DNA of 64,000 nt. Source: Persephonella marina EX-H1. Its GTDB lineage: Bacteria > Aquificota > Aquificia > Aquificales > Hydrogenothermaceae. How positions within the stretch are numbered: the stretch's first letter is position 1; each line of letters starts with the position of its first letter. The translations under genes and the position numbers were made by a program. The stretch covers positions 1,628,210-1,692,209 of the forward strand of contig NC_012440.1 of assembly GCF_000021565.1 (NCBI RefSeq), read 5' to 3'. This document shows, piece after piece, positions 38,811-48,155 of this stretch. The notes under the pieces are model-generated. The model had not been told where the DNA came from. It made no database searches and saw nothing but the letters and a program-made list of their open reading frames with translations.

Positions 38811-39783
38811 GTTACTGAAGTATACCTTTTTCTTCATATCCACAGCTCTCTTTTTAGCTTTATTAATGTATATCTACATAATCATTCCACATCCTGTTGG
38901 GAAGGAAAAAACGGTCTTCATACAGAAGGGAAAGTCATTAAAGGAGATATCTTCCATACTTGAGAAAGAAGGGATTATTAAGGACGGAAATATTTTTTTA
39001 ATATACAGCCTTTTAAGGAATAAGCCTTTAAAGGCCGGTTACTACAGGTTTAAAGGAGCTTACTCAGTTAAAGATGTGTGGGATATACTCTATGAGGGAA
39101 GGGAGCAGATATACCCATTTACTATAATCCCTGGAGAAGATCTTTTTGATATAGCTGAAAAACTTGAGAGTGAAGGTTTTGTGAAAAAAAGGGAATTTCT
39201 GGATTATGTCTTAAATAGAAAGAATGTGGAAAAGTCTGGTCTTAAAGGCATATCATTTGAGGGTTACTTCCCACCGGAAACCTATTTTCTCAGTAAAAAC
39301 TCTGATGTAGAGTATATCGTTAAAGCATTCTTGAAGGAGTTTAAGAAAAAATATCTTCCTTTTAAGGAACAGTTTGAGAAAAAGGGGATAGCATTTTACA
39401 AAGGTATGATAATAGCTTCTATGGTTGAGAAGGAAAGCCCTGTTGATGAAGAAAAGCCTGTTATTGCCGGAATAATAATAAAAAGGCTTAAGAAAAATAT
39501 GCCCCTACAGATAGACCCTACCGTTATATACAGTCTAAAACTTGAAGGGAGATGGGATGGAAAGCTCGGTGGTGATATTATGAGATTTGATTCGCCTTAT
39601 AACACTTACATAAATAAGGGACTTCCACCAACTCCTATATCATCTTTCAGTCTTGAGAGTCTGAAAGCTGTTTTAAACTACAGAGAGACAGATTACCTTT
39701 ACTACTTCTCACCTGACGGAAAGAGACACATTTTTTCTAAAACGTACAGAGAACACCTTAGAAAGCTGAAAAAATACAGATGA
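38803..39783 (+). CDS. mltG: Endolytic murein transglycosylase
   Basis: 326 residues. One N-terminal membrane helix (about 6-28), a LysM-like subdomain (FIQKGKSLKEISSILEKEGII), then the YceG catalytic domain with the Glu in IIASMVEKESPVDEEKPVIAG, LQIDPTVIYSL, DSPYNTYINKGLPPTPISSFSLES and LYYFSPDGKRHIFSKTYREH. It cuts nascent peptidoglycan strands at the outer face of the inner membrane. It is translationally coupled to ruvX, a common gene pair. Confidence 0.95.
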   Translation: MVRLLKYTFFFISTALFLALLMYIYIIIPHPVGKEKTVFIQKGKSLKEISSILEKEGIIKDGNIFLIYSLLRNKPLKAGYYRFKGAYSVKDVWDILYEGREQIYPFTIIPGEDLFDIAEKLESEGFVKKREFLDYVLNRKNVEKSGLKGISFEGYFPPETYFLSKNSDVEYIVKAFLKEFKKKYLPFKEQFEKKGIAFYKGMIIASMVEKESPVDEEKPVIAGIIIKRLKKNMPLQIDPTVIYSLKLEGRWDGKLGGDIMRFDSPYNTYINKGLPPTPISSFSLESLKAVLNYRETDYLYYFSPDGKRHIFSKTYREHLRKLKKYR

Positions 39784-39805
39784 TTTATGATAGAATGATC
39801 AGGAA

Positions 39806-40819
39806 ATGAAGATACTCTACAGATACATAACTAAAAATATACTAAAGAACTTTCTGGTGCTTATAGCTGTATTTTCCATAGTTATTGTGTCCTCACAGCT
39901 TCTTCATCTTCCTTCAGTTATGTACCATGCCGATATAACAAACTTCTTCAAACTTCTCTTTCTTATGAACCTGTCTTTTTTAAAGTTTCAGCTTTTATTT
40001 GCCTTCTTCCTTTCAACAGCTCTCCTTGGTTTCAATATGAGGGAAAACAGGGAGATATATGCGGTTTACTCAGCAGGTATAACTAAAGGTCAGCTGATAA
40101 AACCTCTAGTTGTTATCTCACTGATCATCTTTACAGTATCTCTGATTGTAAGTATGTTTGTGGTACCTTATGCAAACAGGGAAAGGGCAAAATTTATAAC
40201 ACTGAATATAAAAAGATACTTCCTTGATGCTGTTCAGGAAAAGAACTTCTTTCAGCTTTCAGACAATGTTACGATTTATACAGAGAAGAAGGAAGGGAAC
40301 AGATTTGAGAACGTTTTTATATATAACAGGGAAAGGGGACAGACAATATCTGCAAAGGAAGCCTTTTTTGATACAACAACATTCTTTCTGAAGAAGGGCT
40401 ATATACAGATACCTGATGAAAAGGGTTTTAATATTTTAAGATTTGAAAGTTACAGATTTAATATAGATGTTGAGTACCTAAAAAAGTACTCTATAGAGGA
40501 TTACAGAAATAAAGATCTTCTGATGATAATTAAGAAAAGTAAAAAGGATAAGAATAGAGCCCTTTCTGTCTTAACTGACAGGATTCTTTTCCCTTTTCCA
40601 TTTCTTTTTATTGGTGTTTTAGGTTTTATGGTAGGAATAAAAACCCAGAAAGGTAAGGACAGCGTTATAGCAACAACAGTTCTTATATCTATAGTTTATC
40701 TTGTTTTGAACTTCTACTTTATAAAGCTTATAGGGAAAGGTAAGATTGATCCGTCTGTTTACGCTTTTGTCCTTTTAGCCTATTTCTCATCAATCACTTA
40801 CTATTTCTACAGAAAGTGA
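39806..40819 (+). CDS. LptF/LptG family LPS-export permease
   Basis: 337 residues, YjgP/YjgQ family. Six membrane helices: N-terminal YRYITKNILKNFLVLIAVF, NLSFLKFQLLFAFFLSTALL, ... VPYANRERAKFI, then a periplasmic beta-jellyroll (about 130-235), then LTDRILFPFPFLFIGVLGFMVGIK and two more helices. It is the inner-membrane part of the LPS export machine with LptB; with LptA and LptC encoded just 2-4 kb away on the other strand. The single copy here means its LptF or LptG identity is unclear. Convergent with aroA, stops adjacent. Confidence 0.88.
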   Translation: MKILYRYITKNILKNFLVLIAVFSIVIVSSQLLHLPSVMYHADITNFFKLLFLMNLSFLKFQLLFAFFLSTALLGFNMRENREIYAVYSAGITKGQLIKPLVVISLIIFTVSLIVSMFVVPYANRERAKFITLNIKRYFLDAVQEKNFFQLSDNVTIYTEKKEGNRFENVFIYNRERGQTISAKEAFFDTTTFFLKKGYIQIPDEKGFNILRFESYRFNIDVEYLKKYSIEDYRNKDLLMIIKKSKKDKNRALSVLTDRILFPFPFLFIGVLGFMVGIKTQKGKDSVIATTVLISIVYLVLNFYFIKLIGKGKIDPSVYAFVLLAYFSSITYYFYRK

Positions 40820-42118
40820 TCAGTTTGATATTATCCTTTCAAGATGTTCGTAAAACTCTGGATAGGATATAAATACAGAGTCGGCATCTTTTATCTTTAT
40901 CCCTTCCTCAGATATAAGACCTAATATTGAAAATCCCATAGCTATTCTGTGGTCTTTATAGCTGTCAACAACGCCGCCTTTTACCTTCTGCTTTCCTTTT
41001 ATCACCATTCCGTCAGGTAGCTCCTCAACATCTATACCTAAATTTTTAAGGTTTTCAACAACAGCCTTTATTCTGTCGCTCTCTTTTACCCTCAGCTCTT
41101 CAGCACCTGTTATTATCGTCTCTCCTTCAGCCTGTGTTGCTACTATACTCAGGAGAGGTATCTCATCAACCATTGATGGAACATCTTCCTTTTTTATCCT
41201 TATTCCTTTAAGGTCGGGTGAGTATCTTACATAGATATCCGCAACAGGCTCCTTTGCCTTCTCCCTTATATTTGTGTACCGGATATCTCCTCCCATCTCT
41301 TTAAGCTTTCTGAAAAATCCATCCCTTGTTGGATTTATGAGAACATCCTTAAGTAAAAGCTCAGAGTCAGGTATTAGAACAGCAGCAGCTGCAAAAAATG
41401 CTGCAGAAGATGGATCAGCTGGAACATCAATCTCTATACCTTCAAGTTTTTTTGATCCTGAGATAGTCACTGAGTACTCATCGTCCCTTTCTATATGTAT
41501 ATCAGCCCCCATAGCATCAAGCATCTTTTCAGTGTGATCCCTTGATATGTATGGCTCTGTAACTTTTGTTTTCCCTTCTGCTAAAAGTCCTGCAATAAGA
41601 AGTGCAGATTTTACCTGTGCACTTGATCTTTTGTTGTAAAACTGTATCCCTTTAAGTGATGATCCTCTAACAGATAGAGGTAGAAGTTTTCCGTCCTGTC
41701 TCCCATCTATCTTTGCACCCATACTTCTTAAAGGATCTGCCACCCTTCCCATAGGTCTCTGTCTAAGACTGTCATCACCTGTTAGAGCGGAGAAGAACTC
41801 CTGACCTGATAGAAGTCCAAGTGTCAGCCTTGTTGTTGTCCCTGAGTTTCCCATATCCAGTATGTCCTCAGGCTCTTTAAAGCCTTTAAGATTAACACCT
41901 TTTATCTTGAGAACGCCTTTTTCCTCAATAATAGAAACTCCCAACTTCCTGTAGACATTTAATGTTGTTAATGTATCTCCTGCTTTAAGAAAGTTCTTCA
42001 CAACTGAGACACCATCTGCAAGAGATGTAAGTATTATTGATCTGTGGGATATTGATTTATCTGAAGGAACTCTAAGTTCCCCTTTTATTCTACTTACCTT
42101 AGATATCTCCTTCTCCAT
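40820..42118 (-). CDS. aroA: 3-phosphoshikimate 1-carboxyvinyltransferase (EPSP synthase)
   Basis: 432 residues. Sixth step of the shikimate pathway. Motifs: GELRVPSDKSISHRSIILTSLADG, the LDMGNSGTTTRLTLGLLSG PEP-binding loop, the Lys-Arg region LRQRPMGRVADPL, SAQVKSALLIAGLLAEG, DPSSAAFFAAAA and DEIPLLSIVATQAEGETII. It is the last gene of the hemA-lptC-lptA-ExeA-like unit, 7 bases after the ATPase gene. Confidence 0.96.
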   Translation of the reverse strand: MEKEISKVSRIKGELRVPSDKSISHRSIILTSLADGVSVVKNFLKAGDTLTTLNVYRKLGVSIIEEKGVLKIKGVNLKGFKEPEDILDMGNSGTTTRLTLGLLSGQEFFSALTGDDSLRQRPMGRVADPLRSMGAKIDGRQDGKLLPLSVRGSSLKGIQFYNKRSSAQVKSALLIAGLLAEGKTKVTEPYISRDHTEKMLDAMGADIHIERDDEYSVTISGSKKLEGIEIDVPADPSSAAFFAAAAVLIPDSELLLKDVLINPTRDGFFRKLKEMGGDIRYTNIREKAKEPVADIYVRYSPDLKGIRIKKEDVPSMVDEIPLLSIVATQAEGETIITGAEELRVKESDRIKAVVENLKNLGIDVEELPDGMVIKGKQKVKGGVVDSYKDHRIAMGFSILGLISEEGIKIKDADSVFISYPEFYEHLERIISN

Positions 42119-42125
42119 TCAAACC

Positions 42126-43046
42126 TCACTGAAAGAATATTCTGTATATTATGTATGCAATACCTGTCAGGTTCAGTAAAACAAGTAAAGATATTATAAT
42201 CTTTTCCTTTGATAAAAATCCAAATCTGTCCTCTATCAAAAAGTCCGGATTTAGTGTCTCCTTCGCAGCCTCAACATTCTCAGGTTTTATTAAGAATGAT
42301 CCTGTCATGAATGCAGACATTAATGATCTTGAAGCCAGTATATTTACTATCCTTGGTATTCCTTTTGAGTATTTATGTATCTTTGTTACAGCGTTTTCTG
42401 TAAATCTTACATTCCCACCACCTGCTATCATAAGCCTGTGTTTTATATACTTCTCCGTCTCATCCAGTGTTAGATGTCTGAGATATACCTTGTTTGTTAT
42501 TCTCTGGTTCAACTGTCTGAGCTGTGGAAGTTTAAGTTTTTTATCAAGCTCAGGCTGACCGAGAAGGATTATCTGGACGAGTTTTTCATTCTCCGTCTCA
42601 AGGTTTGAAAGGAGTCTCAGCTCCTCAAGTGTCTCAACAGGTAAGTTCTGTGCCTCATCAACTATTATTAGAACTTTTTTCCCTTCAGACACCTTCTTCT
42701 CAAGGAAATCTCTGAACTTTTTTATAAGCTCATTCTTTGATGTTGTGTTTATCTCAAGTCCTAGATCATCAAGGACAACATTTAAAAACTCCTCAGGTGA
42801 AAGATTCGGTGTAAGAACAAATGCGTATATAATGTTGTCTGAAAGGGACGCTATAAACTTTCTTATTACAGTTGTCTTCCCTGTTCCAGGTTCACCTATT
42901 ATTACGCAGAAACCTTCACCATGCTTTATAACGTAGTTCAGAAGTTCATCTGCAAGTCTGTGTGAGTGGGATGGATAAAAATACTTATAATCAGGTGTTA
43001 TCTTAAAAGGATCTTCCCTAAGCCCATAAAACTCAAGGTATGTCAT
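42126..43046 (-). CDS. ExeA/GspA-like AAA ATPase with C-terminal membrane anchor
   Basis: 306 residues. N-terminal YLEFYGLREDPFKITPD and PSHSHRLADELLNYVI are typical of ExeA/MshM-type ATPases; Walker A GEPGTGKTTVI; Walker B VLIIVDEAQNLP; sensor region ILLGQPELDKKL; arginine finger area NQRITNKVYLRHLT. A single membrane helix at the C-terminus (about 282-303) replaces the peptidoglycan-binding domain of full-length ExeA. Its stop-start arrangement with lptA (one-base overlap) ties it to an LPS operon, not a secretion cluster. Role unknown. Confidence 0.88.
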   Translation of the reverse strand: MTYLEFYGLREDPFKITPDYKYFYPSHSHRLADELLNYVIKHGEGFCVIIGEPGTGKTTVIRKFIASLSDNIIYAFVLTPNLSPEEFLNVVLDDLGLEINTTSKNELIKKFRDFLEKKVSEGKKVLIIVDEAQNLPVETLEELRLLSNLETENEKLVQIILLGQPELDKKLKLPQLRQLNQRITNKVYLRHLTLDETEKYIKHRLMIAGGGNVRFTENAVTKIHKYSKGIPRIVNILASRSLMSAFMTGSFLIKPENVEAAKETLNPDFLIEDRFGFLSKEKIIISLLVLLNLTGIAYIIYRIFFQ

Positions 43047-43516
43047 TATTTTTCCTTTTCTTTTATCTTGTCTGGAAATATAACAGTTCTTACCTTGTTG
43101 TCCTTTCCTTTAACTTCTGCAACTTCAGTATCTAAATGGTATATGATCTCGTCCCCTTCAATTATATTCTTTTCCTGGATCAGTTTTGCTTTGTCAATCA
43201 GAACTATAATATCTTTATCTTTAATATACTCAGCCTTTTTACTGCTTCCTGATCTGTTCCCCTTTTTGAATCTAACATCACCCTCTGCATATATCCTTGA
43301 TATATCACCTTCTTCACTTAAATAGATTATCATCTTTTCGGCATTTATTGTAAGGTTTCCCTTTTTTACAGTTACATTTCCCTTATAAACAGCTGTATTT
43401 TCATTTTTATTATATACAAGCTCATCTGCTTCTATAAGTATCGGTTCTTCCTTTTTCTCTTCCTGTGGATAAGCGAAGCTGAATAACATAAAAAATATAA
43501 GGATTAGTCTCACCAT
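43046..43516 (-). CDS. lptA: LptA/OstA-family LPS transport protein
   Basis: 156 residues. Signal peptide (VRLILIFFMLFSFAYPQ), then OstA domain strands IEADELVYNKNENTAVYKGNVTVKKG, INAEKMIIY and AEGDVRFKKG, the periplasmic bridge that passes LPS from LptC to LptD. Directly abuts lptC (no gap) and overlaps the ATPase gene by one base. Slightly acidic/lysine-rich C-tail. Confidence 0.9.
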   Translation of the reverse strand: MVRLILIFFMLFSFAYPQEEKKEEPILIEADELVYNKNENTAVYKGNVTVKKGNLTINAEKMIIYLSEEGDISRIYAEGDVRFKKGNRSGSSKKAEYIKDKDIIVLIDKAKLIQEKNIIEGDEIIYHLDTEVAEVKGKDNKVRTVIFPDKIKEKEK

Positions 43517-44029
43517 CTATATACCTCTGAACACCGTTCTTGCATTTTTTATTATCATTCTCTCATTTTTCAGATCAATAAAAACCCCTTTTCCTGTTGT
43601 TACCATCCTATCGGAGTAAAGGTGAACATCACTGTTGTTTTTTGCCACCCTCTCCTTTGTGAATATATAAAGCTGTGGTGTTTTCATTACAAACCTGTCT
43701 GTCTGGATATTAACATTCTTTATAAGTTTTAGAACATTTTTATTCTTAAAGTATATCCCTTTTTCAGCCTTTATCTTGAACTTTTCTTTCTCCTTTATAT
43801 AATCCAGATCAAATATGTCTATAAGTATTCTGTCCCTTTTTTCTGTCAGCCTTTCCCCTCTCAGTAAAAAGCTGTCTCCATTTTTACCTATTAGCAGAAA
43901 ATCGTTTATCTGTGCATCTGAGTATTTTATATTTGACAGCTTCTCCTCAAGTATGTATCTGTTTATCTCGTTAAGGATGAAAACAGCTGTAAGAAATATG
44001 ATGGAGAGTGATATTATATGCCTTTTCAC
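43517..44029 (-). CDS. lptC: LptC-family LPS transport protein
   Basis: 170 residues. One N-terminal membrane helix (about 4-22) and a periplasmic beta-jellyroll with FKIKAEKGIYFKNKNVLKLIKNVNIQT and VTTGKGVFIDLKNERMIIKNARTVFRG. It joins the LptB/F/G extractor to LptA. Two bases after hemA; no gap to lptA. The neighbouring lptA supports the call. Confidence 0.85.
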   Translation of the reverse strand: MKRHIISLSIIFLTAVFILNEINRYILEEKLSNIKYSDAQINDFLLIGKNGDSFLLRGERLTEKRDRILIDIFDLDYIKEKEKFKIKAEKGIYFKNKNVLKLIKNVNIQTDRFVMKTPQLYIFTKERVAKNNSDVHLYSDRMVTTGKGVFIDLKNERMIIKNARTVFRGI

Positions 44030-44031
44030 TC

Positions 44032-45348
44032 TCAGTCCTTCTTAACATTTTTTTTCTTCTCTTTTTCCTTAAGCTTTCTCAGATCCCATTTTGAGCTGAA
44101 CATCTCATCAAGGATATCAACATAAAAATCTTTGTTCTCCTTGGATGCTTTATCCTTGATGTACATTGTAGGTCTGTGGAGAAGCTTGTTTATTATAGCT
44201 CTGACAGCAAGATCTATATTCTCCCTCTCCTTCTCATTCAGGTAAGGCATCTGGTTGAAAAGCTTTTCAAGCTGGTACTCTCTTATCTCGTCTGCGTAGT
44301 TTCTTATTTTTGTTATTAAAGGTGCGACCTTTAACTGGTTTAACCAGTGCTCAAACTTGTGAACCTCCTCATCAAGCATCATCTCGGCAGAAAGGGCTGC
44401 AAGTTTTCTTTCCTCAAGGTTTTTATCAACTACAACCTTGAGATCATCAATGTTGTAAAGGTATACATTATCAACATCATTAACATCTTCAGCAACATTT
44501 CTCGGGACAGATATATCAATTATAAATACAGGATCACCTTTCCTTATCCTGTTTATCTCCTCAAAATGCTCCTTTCTCAGTATAGGCTCTTTAGCCCCTG
44601 TTGATACGATAACTATGTCTGACTCAGGTAAAAACTCAAAAAGCTTATCAAACCTTATAGCACTTCCACCAAACTCCTCAGCAAGCTGGACAGCCTTCTC
44701 AAATGTTCTGTTTGATACAAAAATATGTTTAACTCCTGATGATGAGAGATGCCTCGCTGCAAGCTCGGCCATCTCACCTGCACCTAAAAGGAGAACATTT
44801 TTGTCTGATAGGTCTCCGAATATCTTTTTTGCAAGCTCTACAGCAGCATAACTTATTGATACGGCTCTTTTGCTTATCCCTGTTGATGTTCTTATCTTTT
44901 TGGAAACATTCAGAGCCTTATCAAAAAGTCTTGTGAGAATATGTCTTACAGTTTTCTCTTCCCTTGCTTTTGTGAAAGCATCTTTAAACTGGCATACTAT
45001 CTGTGGTTCTCCTATTACCATTGAGTCCAGGCTTGCTGAAACCTTGAATATATGTTTTATAGCCTCTCTACCTGTGAGTTTGAAAAGATACTTCTCAAGC
45101 TCATTTTTCTGAAGTCCTGAGTATGATGACAGTATCTGAACAATCCTGTTAAAGGCATCATCCGGATCATCTGTTACACCGTATATCTCAACCCTGTTAC
45201 ATGTTGATAGAATTGAGACCTCGTATATGGAGTTAATCTCTGATATTTTCTTTAAAAGACCTGATAGCTGATCTTCAGATATAGCGAGCTTTTCCCTTAC
45301 ATCTACTGGAGCCGTCTTGTAGTTCAGTCCTACAGCAAAAATTTCCAT
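44032..45348 (-). CDS. hemA: Glutamyl-tRNA reductase
   Basis: 438 residues. First enzyme of tetrapyrrole synthesis (C5 route), reducing glutamyl-tRNA to glutamate-1-semialdehyde. Motifs: [17 protein letters not shown], the catalytic Cys in [44 protein letters not shown], the NADPH site [17 protein letters not shown] and [12 protein letters not shown], and the C-terminal dimerisation helix. The tail is Lys-rich. It starts a five-gene minus-strand operon with lptC, lptA, an ExeA-like ATPase and aroA. Confidence 0.97.
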
Positions 45349-45452
45349 CTCTCACCAGCTGTTTAATATATGTAAAACAATCCCTTAAAGTATTATAATA
45401 TGAAATAAAAATGTTATATGTCAAATCTTGGATATGAGGAGAAAGAAAATTA

Positions 45453-47069
45453 ATGGTTCATAAGAGAGAGCAGTGGGGAACAAGGATCGGACTTATACTT
45501 GCAGTGGCGGGAAATGCTATTGGACTTGGAAACTTTCTGAGATTCCCCGTTCAGGCTGCCGATAATGGTGGCGGAGCTTTTATGATCCCATACATGATAT
45601 CTTTTATCCTCCTTGGTATACCTTTAATCTGGGTTGAGTGGGCACTTGGAAGGTATGGTGGAGAGAGAGGACACGGAACAGCTGTCGCCGTTTTTGATCT
45701 TATATGGAGACATCCTTTGGCAAAATATATAGGGATATTTGGTGTTCTAATACCTCTCGTTGTTGTTGTTTATTACACTTATATAGAGTCCTGGACACTA
45801 ATATACTCATTTTTTCATCTTATAAATGAGGTTCCGAGCACACCTCTCACAGCTGATATTAAAGATTACCTTAAGCCTTTTAATGATTTTCTCGGTGGTA
45901 TTATAGGTGCATCTTCAGGGAGTGATATATTTTTCACTCCACCTTTAGAGACGTACCTTTTCTTTCTTGTAACACTTCTTTTGAATCTTTACATAATTTA
46001 CAGGGGAGTTTCTGCAGGTATTGAGAAGGTGGCGAAGTTTGCTATGCCCCTGATCTTCATAATGGCTATCATACTTGTTATAAGAGTTTTCACACTTACA
46101 TCTCCAGATGGAAGAAACTTCCTTGATGGACTTGGTTTCCTCTGGAATCCTGATTTCTCAGCATTAAAGGATCCTAAGGTATGGCTTGCGGCAGCTGGAC
46201 AGATATTTTTCACTCTAAGTATAGGTTTTGGGGCTATACTTACATACGCTTCATATCTTAAACCTAAAAGTGATGTTGCTTTAAACGGTCTTGCATCAGC
46301 ATCTGTTAATGAGTTTGCAGAGGTTATTCTTGGTGGTTCAATAGCTATAACAGCATCTGTTATATTTTTCGGGATTGCGGGAACACAGTATATAGCATCA
46401 GAGGGAGCGTTTAATCTTGGTTTTATGGCTCTACCTGCTATATTTGCAAACATACCTTACGGTGCATTCTTTGGCTTTCTATGGTTTTTACTTTTATTCT
46501 TTGCAGGTATAACATCTTCTATAGCGCTTATGCAGCCTGCCATGGCATTCCTTGAAGATGAGTTTGGTTTGTCAAGGGATAGAGCTGTTAAATATCTTGG
46601 AGCTTTTCTATTTGTTTCTTCACATATACCTATATTTTTAAAGGGAGCTTTAGATGAGCTTGATTTCTGGGTTGGAACCTTTGCCCTTGTGATATTTGCA
46701 CTTTTTGAGGTTATAACTTTTGTATGGATACTTGGTATCCCCCAGCTGAGTGAGAAATTGCAGGAAAAGTCTTTATTATCAAAAATCTTTATCGTTTTAA
46801 AACATTCACCTGAGTATGCCTGGAAAGAGCTTAACAGGTATGCTGATATAAAGATCCCAAGGATTTTTTATTACATCCTGTCCTATATAGCTCCATTATT
46901 TTTGATAGTTATACTTTTATGGTGGTTTGTTACGACGCTTCCAGCAAAGTTTATACCTGAACATATAAACGGCTGGATAGCAAGGCTGTTCATACTTTTC
47001 GTTTTCATTCTTGGTGTTGTTCTCGTTAAAAAATCATGGGAGAGAAAGTATGGAAGGACATCTTCTTAA
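45453..47069 (+). CDS. Sodium-dependent transporter, neurotransmitter:sodium symporter (NSS) family
   Basis: 538 residues, 12 predicted helices, LeuT-type fold. Helix 1 motif LAVAGNAIGLGNFLRFPVQAADNGGGAFMIPY, which carries Na+ and substrate backbone ligands, then IWVEWALGRYGG in helix 2. A GEN-like helix 6 region (AAAGQIFFTLSIGFGAILTYASY) is clear. It imports amino acids or related solutes with Na+. AGGAGAAAG precedes the ATG. A 40-residue membrane peptide overlaps its 3' end by 20 bases, as in MetP/MetS-type pairs. Substrate not determinable. Confidence 0.94.
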   Translation: MVHKREQWGTRIGLILAVAGNAIGLGNFLRFPVQAADNGGGAFMIPYMISFILLGIPLIWVEWALGRYGGERGHGTAVAVFDLIWRHPLAKYIGIFGVLIPLVVVVYYTYIESWTLIYSFFHLINEVPSTPLTADIKDYLKPFNDFLGGIIGASSGSDIFFTPPLETYLFFLVTLLLNLYIIYRGVSAGIEKVAKFAMPLIFIMAIILVIRVFTLTSPDGRNFLDGLGFLWNPDFSALKDPKVWLAAAGQIFFTLSIGFGAILTYASYLKPKSDVALNGLASASVNEFAEVILGGSIAITASVIFFGIAGTQYIASEGAFNLGFMALPAIFANIPYGAFFGFLWFLLLFFAGITSSIALMQPAMAFLEDEFGLSRDRAVKYLGAFLFVSSHIPIFLKGALDELDFWVGTFALVIFALFEVITFVWILGIPQLSEKLQEKSLLSKIFIVLKHSPEYAWKELNRYADIKIPRIFYYILSYIAPLFLIVILLWWFVTTLPAKFIPEHINGWIARLFILFVFILGVVLVKKSWERKYGRTSS

Positions 47070-47172
47070 CAGTTACGGGGCTCTATTTATGGCTGTTTCC
47101 TGGGGAATAGTTCTCACACTTAATATATATTCATTCTACAAGATACTGTATAATAATAAGAAAAACAAATGA
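47050..47172 (+). CDS. MetS-like small subunit of NSS transporter
   Basis: A 40-residue single-helix membrane protein (MEGHLLNSYGALFMAVSWGI at the start, then VLTLNIYSFYKILYNNKKNK), membrane segment about 10-31 with a lysine-rich cytoplasmic tail. It begins 20 bases before the NSS gene stop in another frame, with AGAGAAAG upstream. MetP transporters need a small subunit (MetS) of this kind and position; here the sequence match is by pattern (A-x-x-x-x-x-S/W-G aromatic helix), so the name is inferred. Too short to be found by ordinary length cut-offs. Confidence 0.78.
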   Translation: MEGHLLNSYGALFMAVSWGIVLTLNIYSFYKILYNNKKNK

Positions 47173-47185
47173 TCAGGAGGTTTTA

Positions 47186-47608
47186 ATGTCGGTGGAAAGG
47201 ACGCTTATGCTTGTCAAACCTGACGCAGTAAGAAGAAATCTTGAAGGAAAGATTATAGCTCATGTTCAGGAGAAAGGTTTTAAGCTTGTTGCACTGAAAA
47301 AGCTTAAGCTTACAAAAGAACAGGCTCAACAGTTCTATATCGTCCATAAGGACAGACCTTTTTATGATGAACTCTGTGAGTTTATGTCTTCAGGACCTAT
47401 TGTTGCTATGGTATGGGAAGGAGAGAATGCTATATCAAGAATAAGGGAGATAATGGGCGCAACAAATCCTGAGGAAGCTGAAGAGGGAACGTTAAGAAAG
47501 TTATATGGAACTAATGTAGGGGAAAATGCTGTTCATGGATCAGACTCACCGGAGTCTGCCAAAGTTGAGATACCATTCTTCTTCAGCAGGTTAGAGATTG
47601 TTGAGTAA
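47186..47608 (+). CDS. ndk: Nucleoside diphosphate kinase
   Basis: 140 residues, normal length. Motifs: ERTLMLVKPDAVRRNLEGKII, the active-site histidine in GENAVHGSDSPESAKVEI, and REIMGATNPEEAEEGTLRKLYG. Balances NTP and dNTP pools using ATP. The ATG is preceded by CAGGAGG. It overlaps the next gene by 11 bases. Confidence 0.98.
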   Translation: MSVERTLMLVKPDAVRRNLEGKIIAHVQEKGFKLVALKKLKLTKEQAQQFYIVHKDRPFYDELCEFMSSGPIVAMVWEGENAISRIREIMGATNPEEAEEGTLRKLYGTNVGENAVHGSDSPESAKVEIPFFFSRLEIVE

Positions 47609-48098
47609 GATCATTGATCTTCTGATCCTGTTTATTCTTGGAGTATTAGCAGGATTCAATATATTTTTAACATTTATAGTAGCACCTGTTCTTTTCTCAA
47701 ATTTAGATAACAGACATGCAGGGGAGATCATGAATCTGATCTTCCCCTATTATTTTTCATCAGGATGGATTTTAGGTATAGCTGTATACTCACTTTTTGC
47801 CCTTAAAACTGTTAAAAATAAAGAGATAATAAAGAAGTTTAAACTTTTTGTTGTAGCACTTGGACTTTTAATAATACTGAATATGGCATTACATAAAACG
47901 GTTCTTCCTATAGCCAGATCGTTAAATATCCAGTATTACACTCTCCTTAAGGAAGACAAAAAGGAAGAGGCTAAAATAGTAAAAGATAAGTTTAAAAAGG
48001 TTCATGCTGTCTCAAGTTCAATCAATCTGATAAATCTCATACTCGAGATCTATCTTTTTCAGCATTTCTTATTAAAGATAAGAAAAAAAGAGGATTAA
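47598..48098 (+). CDS. DUF4149-like membrane protein
   Basis: 166 residues with four membrane helices (about 6-28, 45-65, 75-95 and 135-158). The first contains GFNIFLTFIVAPVLFSNLD, the pattern of DUF4149/TMEM205-like proteins. TTG start (47598 or 47601), overlapping the end of ndk. C-terminus is basic (KIRKKED). Function unknown. Confidence 0.75.
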   Translation: MLSKIIDLLILFILGVLAGFNIFLTFIVAPVLFSNLDNRHAGEIMNLIFPYYFSSGWILGIAVYSLFALKTVKNKEIIKKFKLFVVALGLLIILNMALHKTVLPIARSLNIQYYTLLKEDKKEEAKIVKDKFKKVHAVSSSINLINLILEIYLFQHFLLKIRKKED

Positions 48099-48114
48099 TT
48101 TTAGTAACTTCCTT

Positions 48115-48149
48115 TCCGAAAAATTAGTACTGATACAATCTTTCGGAGG
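48115..48149 (+). promoter_or_regulatory. Hairpin over the ribosome site of the HAMP gene
   Basis: TCCGAAA (48115-48121) is complementary to TTTCGGA (48141-48147), which runs into the Shine-Dalgarno GGAGG (48145-48149). If folded in mRNA it would hide part of the ribosome site of the first signalling gene, so translation could be structure-controlled. Confidence 0.4.
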
Positions 48150-48155
48150 TGAAAT

